In this document: positions 60,255 to 64,000 of the stretch, piece by piece | Layout: the number at the start of each line of letters is the position of its first letter | Numbering within the stretch: position 1 is the stretch's first letter | From: Anisus vortex | Lineage: Eukaryota > Mollusca > Gastropoda > Planorbidae | NCBI GenBank assembly: GCA_949126835.1 | Contig: OX421492.1 | Coordinates: 40,348,498-40,412,497 of the forward strand | Length of the DNA: 64,000 nt | Direction of reading: 5' to 3' | Program-made: the position numbers and the translations under genes | The notes under the pieces: model-generated | Seen by the model: only the letters and a program-made list of their open reading frames with translations | The model's database searches: none | Told to the model about the DNA's origin: nothing

Positions 60255-60857
60255 TGTCACGTGCGAAAATCAGCTACTGACGTTAGATGATATTTTTAGT
60301 AATGTATTATTATATATTCTTTTGATCCACATCCATCTTGGATCTCACAAGGTTGTATAAGAATTTATATTGATGTTATTGAATTAGATTTGATGTTTAT
60401 TTGACTCGTTGCGATGTGAATCTTTTGTGTATAGAGTGATTTAGATAAACTGTACCTTAATATATAGGAAATCCACAATCCTGTTTGAATGAGTAAACAC
60501 AATTTTATTCCAACAAGTTGAGATGATAAAATATAACAGTACCACAGAATACATGTACCAGTATTATATAATGAAACTTAATCAGTTGAGATTCTTCTAT
60601 ATCGAACTAAGCCGTAATCCTATCTTTAAGAAAGTGGTCAAAAACAGTCCTCACACATTAGCGCCCAAGCTAGAACTAAAACTAACGGTATTCAACCCTC
60701 GTGCATATGACGTATTTTAATGCTATGACGTAGTGTCTAGACATATACATGTTTTATTCCTAACACGGAAACATTTCGGGTTTAAGATTATTTCATTTAA
60801 ACTTTAGTTAATAATAACAGAACCAATATAATTATGGAAATAAATCTACTCGTAACA
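60255..60857 (-). repeat. 5' LTR
   Basis: 603 bp, nearly identical to 53,697-54,299. Differences seen include tataGag/tataAag and agaTaaac/agaGaaac near 60,434-60,448 and acaCaat/acaTaat near 60,500. It should contain promoter and polyadenylation signals; I could not place a TATA box with confidence. Confidence 0.95.
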
Positions 60858-62558
60858 ATGTAAATACTTGTTCATTGGCATAGACGGCTGTAGTTTTGTT
60901 ATATAGAATGTGATGAATAAATTCACAAACGCAGAAACTAACTATGAGAATTACTCCTTTTGTTGAAAAGAAAACTTTTACTTATGTTCATTTTATATTA
61001 GTTTTATTGCTCTAATCATTTAGTCAGTTGGGAATAACTATTGTTTGATGTTTGTTTGTGGTAGTGAATGTTATAGTCTATATTAGAGGGGTGAAAGATT
61101 CAGTGTGTAACACTAAACTTGAAAAAGCTAATTATTCACATCTCCACCCCCATGTCCCCCCCCTCCCCTTACAAAACACGTGACTTTTCTGTCCATTCAA
61201 AGTCCGAGCCAAAGTTTCATTTGTTTATGTTTTATGATTACATGTTCACCCCAGTTTTCCGCCCAGCCAAACACAGTTCGCCAAAATCGTGCCTACTCAG
61301 TGTCCAAGGGTTTAACTTGACTTAGGCCTACCTCTGAATTATTTTATGAAAGGTAAGAATCTAAATGTATTATTGTTGTCAATTAAAAATAAATCTAAGT
61401 CCTAAGTAAATTTACTTGTTTAGCCGTAACAATTAAAATAAACCCATGTTAAATTAAAATAATAAATAAAAAACGTATAGTGCGCCTAAATGTTTGGGTA
61501 CCAATGTTTGTCTGACTAACCCTTCGGGCTGTGTTTTCATTTTTCCTTTTCTGACGGTGTCACATATAATGATATTATATCCAGCTCTACTTTATTTCAA
61601 GCCATCTCTTGTCATTTTCAACTTATCAAACCATTGGATAGTCAATTACTTTTTATGAACCTGTTTAGGAAGTTCGTTGTTGTTGTTGTTGTTTTTTGTT
61701 GTGGTTTATGTATTCTCATGTTTCAAATACTTCTAGACTAATAAAGGAAACATGCCTTGTACATAAACTACATAGATCAAGATTTAAAGATTGTAAAAAT
61801 AGTTTGGTCCAAATGTTGGGTTCTTTATTTGTATTGCCATGGAAGATGAAATAGACGTCATTAAAGTTAATTTAATATTTCAGTTAAGACATAGGCCTAT
61901 TCATTATTTCTTTTTCTAACACACCTATTTATCATATTATTATTGGCTAGGGCTAGAAATATCACAATGTTTAGGGTTTTAGTAAAGTAAAAGTCAAAAT
62001 GCTTTCGATACTTCATTTCATGAAGTTAATCAAGAGTGTGTTTAAAAATAGACTATAGTTCATGTTGGTTAGTCTTATTGAACATGTGTGTCTCTATAAT
62101 GGAATGCATGGATGTTTTTAGATTTGTATGAATTATTACTTTGTTAATAAATCATTGCCTCTATTTATGTTATAAATCCACACAGCTATGTATATATATG
62201 GATTGCTCAAGCAACGAAATTATTAAATTGTAGGAGAATATGCGGACTTTTAAATATAGATAAGTGCAATGTATCTCACTGAGTGATAAATATTCATTAA
62301 AATTACTTACCCAGTAAACATATATATGTGGTATTCAAAGCATTATCCAGAAAAATCAACTATTATATCTTTTGACTTTGCCATTAAATTAATGAATACG
62401 GTACTTATTAAAATTAACACAATTTAGTCGTGTGTGTATATATATATATGTGAGTGTATATATAAATATAAGAATATATATATATATTTTTTTAAATCAA
62501 ATTTCAATAACGCAATTACAAAAGGTTTTTACATTTTTGATACATCCATGTATATATA
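60858..62558. other. intergenic, nothing recognised
   Basis: AT-rich sequence with (GTT)n near 61,676-61,695 and (TA)n/(GTATA)n near 62,430-62,485. No gene or element ends seen. Confidence 0.5.
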
Positions 62559-64000
62559 GCTCAGTTAGATACACTGCTCTGATCTATATTGATACCTGTG
62601 ACAGTTGCGTTTTTTAGGAGTTCTCCATTTGGCCACTCTATGAGAATGCAGGCTCCTCCATTTTTCAAATCTTTTTCAGTTGACCCATCAGTATAGACTC
62701 TGGTCCAGGAATTGTGAGAGTATTGTTCTCTAATGATGTTGTTTACTGCTTCTTTTAGTATTTCGGGCGTGTAGTCAGATTTTTTCCCAATGTTGCTTAG
62801 TTCGTCTCTGATTTTTAGAGTAGGGCTTGTGTCCCAGGGTGGGAAGTGGCTGTGGGGTTGGGTAGGTTCAATTGCATTATTTTCTATTTTCTATTTACTT
62901 TTTAGATGTTTGGCTTCTTGTATAAAATTGGATCTTTTAAGTCTTTTGATTGAGTGTGTTTTGAGTAGCTTGGGTTTTAGAGGGTGATGTCCTGATGCGT
63001 CTAACTTGGTGAAGTGAGTAAGGATTTTGGTTTCTCGTCTAGTTTCCATAGAGCTTAGGTTAGTTGCATCCTCCATTGCTCTGATCGGGGTAGTTTTCAT
63101 TGCTCCAGTTAAGATTCGAAGCCCTAGGTTTTGAACTTTGTCTATTTTTCGGAGGTTCGATTGGGCTGCCGTACCCCACACAGTGGCTTTATATTCTAGG
63201 GTAGGCCTTATATAACTGGTGTATGTTTTTTTCAGAATAGAGTGATTTGCACCCCAGTCTGAGCCAGCAAGTTTTTTCATCAACGCTAGTCTTTGGATTC
63301 CCCTTTTCTGTGTTTTTTCTATTTGATTTTTCCAGGTTAGTCTTGGGTCAAACTCCTAGATATGTGGGATTGTCATTTTTTTTCAAGGATTGTTTTGTCT
63401 AATGTCAGTTTGAGGCTTTGTACTTTAGTAGATAAAGAGAAAATTGAATTGAGTATGTAGTCTTTTTTTAGTTTATGGTCATTCCCCATTCTTTGGACCA
63501 TAGGTTGAGGTTGTTTAGTGCATCTTGTAGCCTTAATTTTGAGGTGCCTATATATTCTTCTGTGCTTATTAGAGCAAGGTCGTCGGCGTACATGCTGCTT
63601 TTTTACTTTATAGGAATATGTTGTATTAGGTAATTTATGAAAATTAGAAATAGTGTGGGTGACAGTACACCTCCCTGGGGAACTCCATTTTGTATTGTTG
63701 CTATGTTGCTCCTTTTTCCTTGCATGTTGACTATAGTTTTTCGAGTTGTTAGGTATTTTGTAATCCAGTTTAACATTTTGTGGGATATATGGTTGTTTAA
63801 TAGCTTTAGGATTAGACATTCTTTCCAGACCTTATCGAATGCTTTTTCTAGGTCGACCTAGACAATGGTTGTTGGTTTCTTTACCTGGAAGCCATCTTCT
63901 ATTTCTTGGGCTATGAACGCTATTTGGTCTTCTGTTGATCGACATTTTCTGAAACCTGCCTGTTCATCTGCTAGAAAATGTTCAGATTCAAGAAGCCATG
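62559..64000 (-). pseudogene. Jockey/I-like LINE: RT plus RNase H start, cut by window edge
   Basis: The minus strand enters from the right edge with a reverse transcriptase: DEQAGFRKCRSTEDQIAF (about 63,975-63,915), VDLEKAF near 63,850 preceded by a TAG (63,860-63,858), IQNGVPQGGVLSPTLFLIFI (about 63,695), and YADDLALIS (about 63,590) reached after another stop. Then SYIRPTLEYKATVWGTAAQS (63,210), LGLRILTGAMKTTPIRAMED, and an RNase H start VYTDGSTEKDLKNGGACILI (about 62,700) that ends at a stop near 62,560 with the rest of RNase H missing. Stops and at least one frameshift make it a dead copy. The zinc-knuckle fragment at 13,988-14,254 may be from the same family. Confidence 0.85.

Larger units (their letters stand above)
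53697..60857 (-). mobile_element. Gmr1-type Ty3/gypsy LTR retrotransposon, 7.16 kb
   Basis: Two 603-bp direct repeats (53,697-54,299 and 60,255-60,857), TG...CA bounded, with about three differences seen, and a short direct repeat atgt outside both ends (53,693-53,696; 60,858-60,861). Coding is on the minus strand, so the right copy is the 5' LTR. A polypurine tract (ttaagggggggggcgag, minus strand) lies beside the 3' LTR, and a candidate primer site (tggggggctagcgtcc-like, minus strand, about 60,249-60,233) beside the 5' LTR. Protein order is Gag, zinc knuckle, protease, integrase, reverse transcriptase, RNase H. Integrase before RT marks Gmr1-like elements. High LTR identity indicates a recent insertion; a stop codon splits Gag. 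Confidence 0.94.

Overview
This is eukaryotic nuclear DNA: AT-rich and intron-bearing, dense in transposons and minisatellites, with no operons or bacterial gene structure. The two clear host genes are animal orthologues. The transposon mix (RTE, L2/CR1 and Jockey-like LINEs, tRNA-derived SINEs, hAT elements, a Helitron remnant, a Gmr1-type LTR element) and the many taggccta-type strings suggest an invertebrate, probably a mollusc and perhaps a gastropod. That placement is inference.

Region 1-28,400 is mostly repetitive. It starts with a 3-kb satellite of a 31-bp unit, then 30-bp and 37-bp arrays, a decayed Helitron, two hAT families, a 19-bp array, and a nested stack of at least three transposons (23.4-25.8 kb). 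A possible new two-exon secreted or membrane gene (minus strand, 18,929 to 12,687) has a signal-peptide exon, matching splice phase and a CpG-rich upstream region. A perfect 33-bp-arm hairpin lies at 26,895-26,962.

Region 28,400-46,000 is the gene-bearing core. A SUGCT orthologue (mitochondrial CoA transferase, plus strand, 12 exons seen, first exon not found) and a complete FAN1 orthologue (DNA-repair nuclease, minus strand, 14 coding exons, 888 aa) converge tail to tail. SUGCT carries in one intron a full-length RTE LINE with an intact 1,045-aa ORF and target-site duplications. FAN1 seems to lack the N-terminal zinc finger but keeps an SPYF motif and the VRR-NUC active site; the acceptor of its exon 7 lies in a 38-bp tandem repeat.

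Region 46,000-64,000 is repetitive again: LINE 3' ends, a decayed RTE element, a TTAA-flanked MITE, a 49-bp array expanded inside a decayed hAT transposase, a SINE with a 13-bp target duplication, and a 7.16-kb LTR retrotransposon with nearly identical LTRs. In the last, integrase precedes reverse transcriptase, the unusual order of Gmr1-type Ty3/gypsy elements. A truncated LINE with an RNase H fragment runs off the right edge.

The two host genes have unrelated roles (mitochondrial CoA metabolism; nuclear crosslink repair). All coordinates and splice sites were read by eye.
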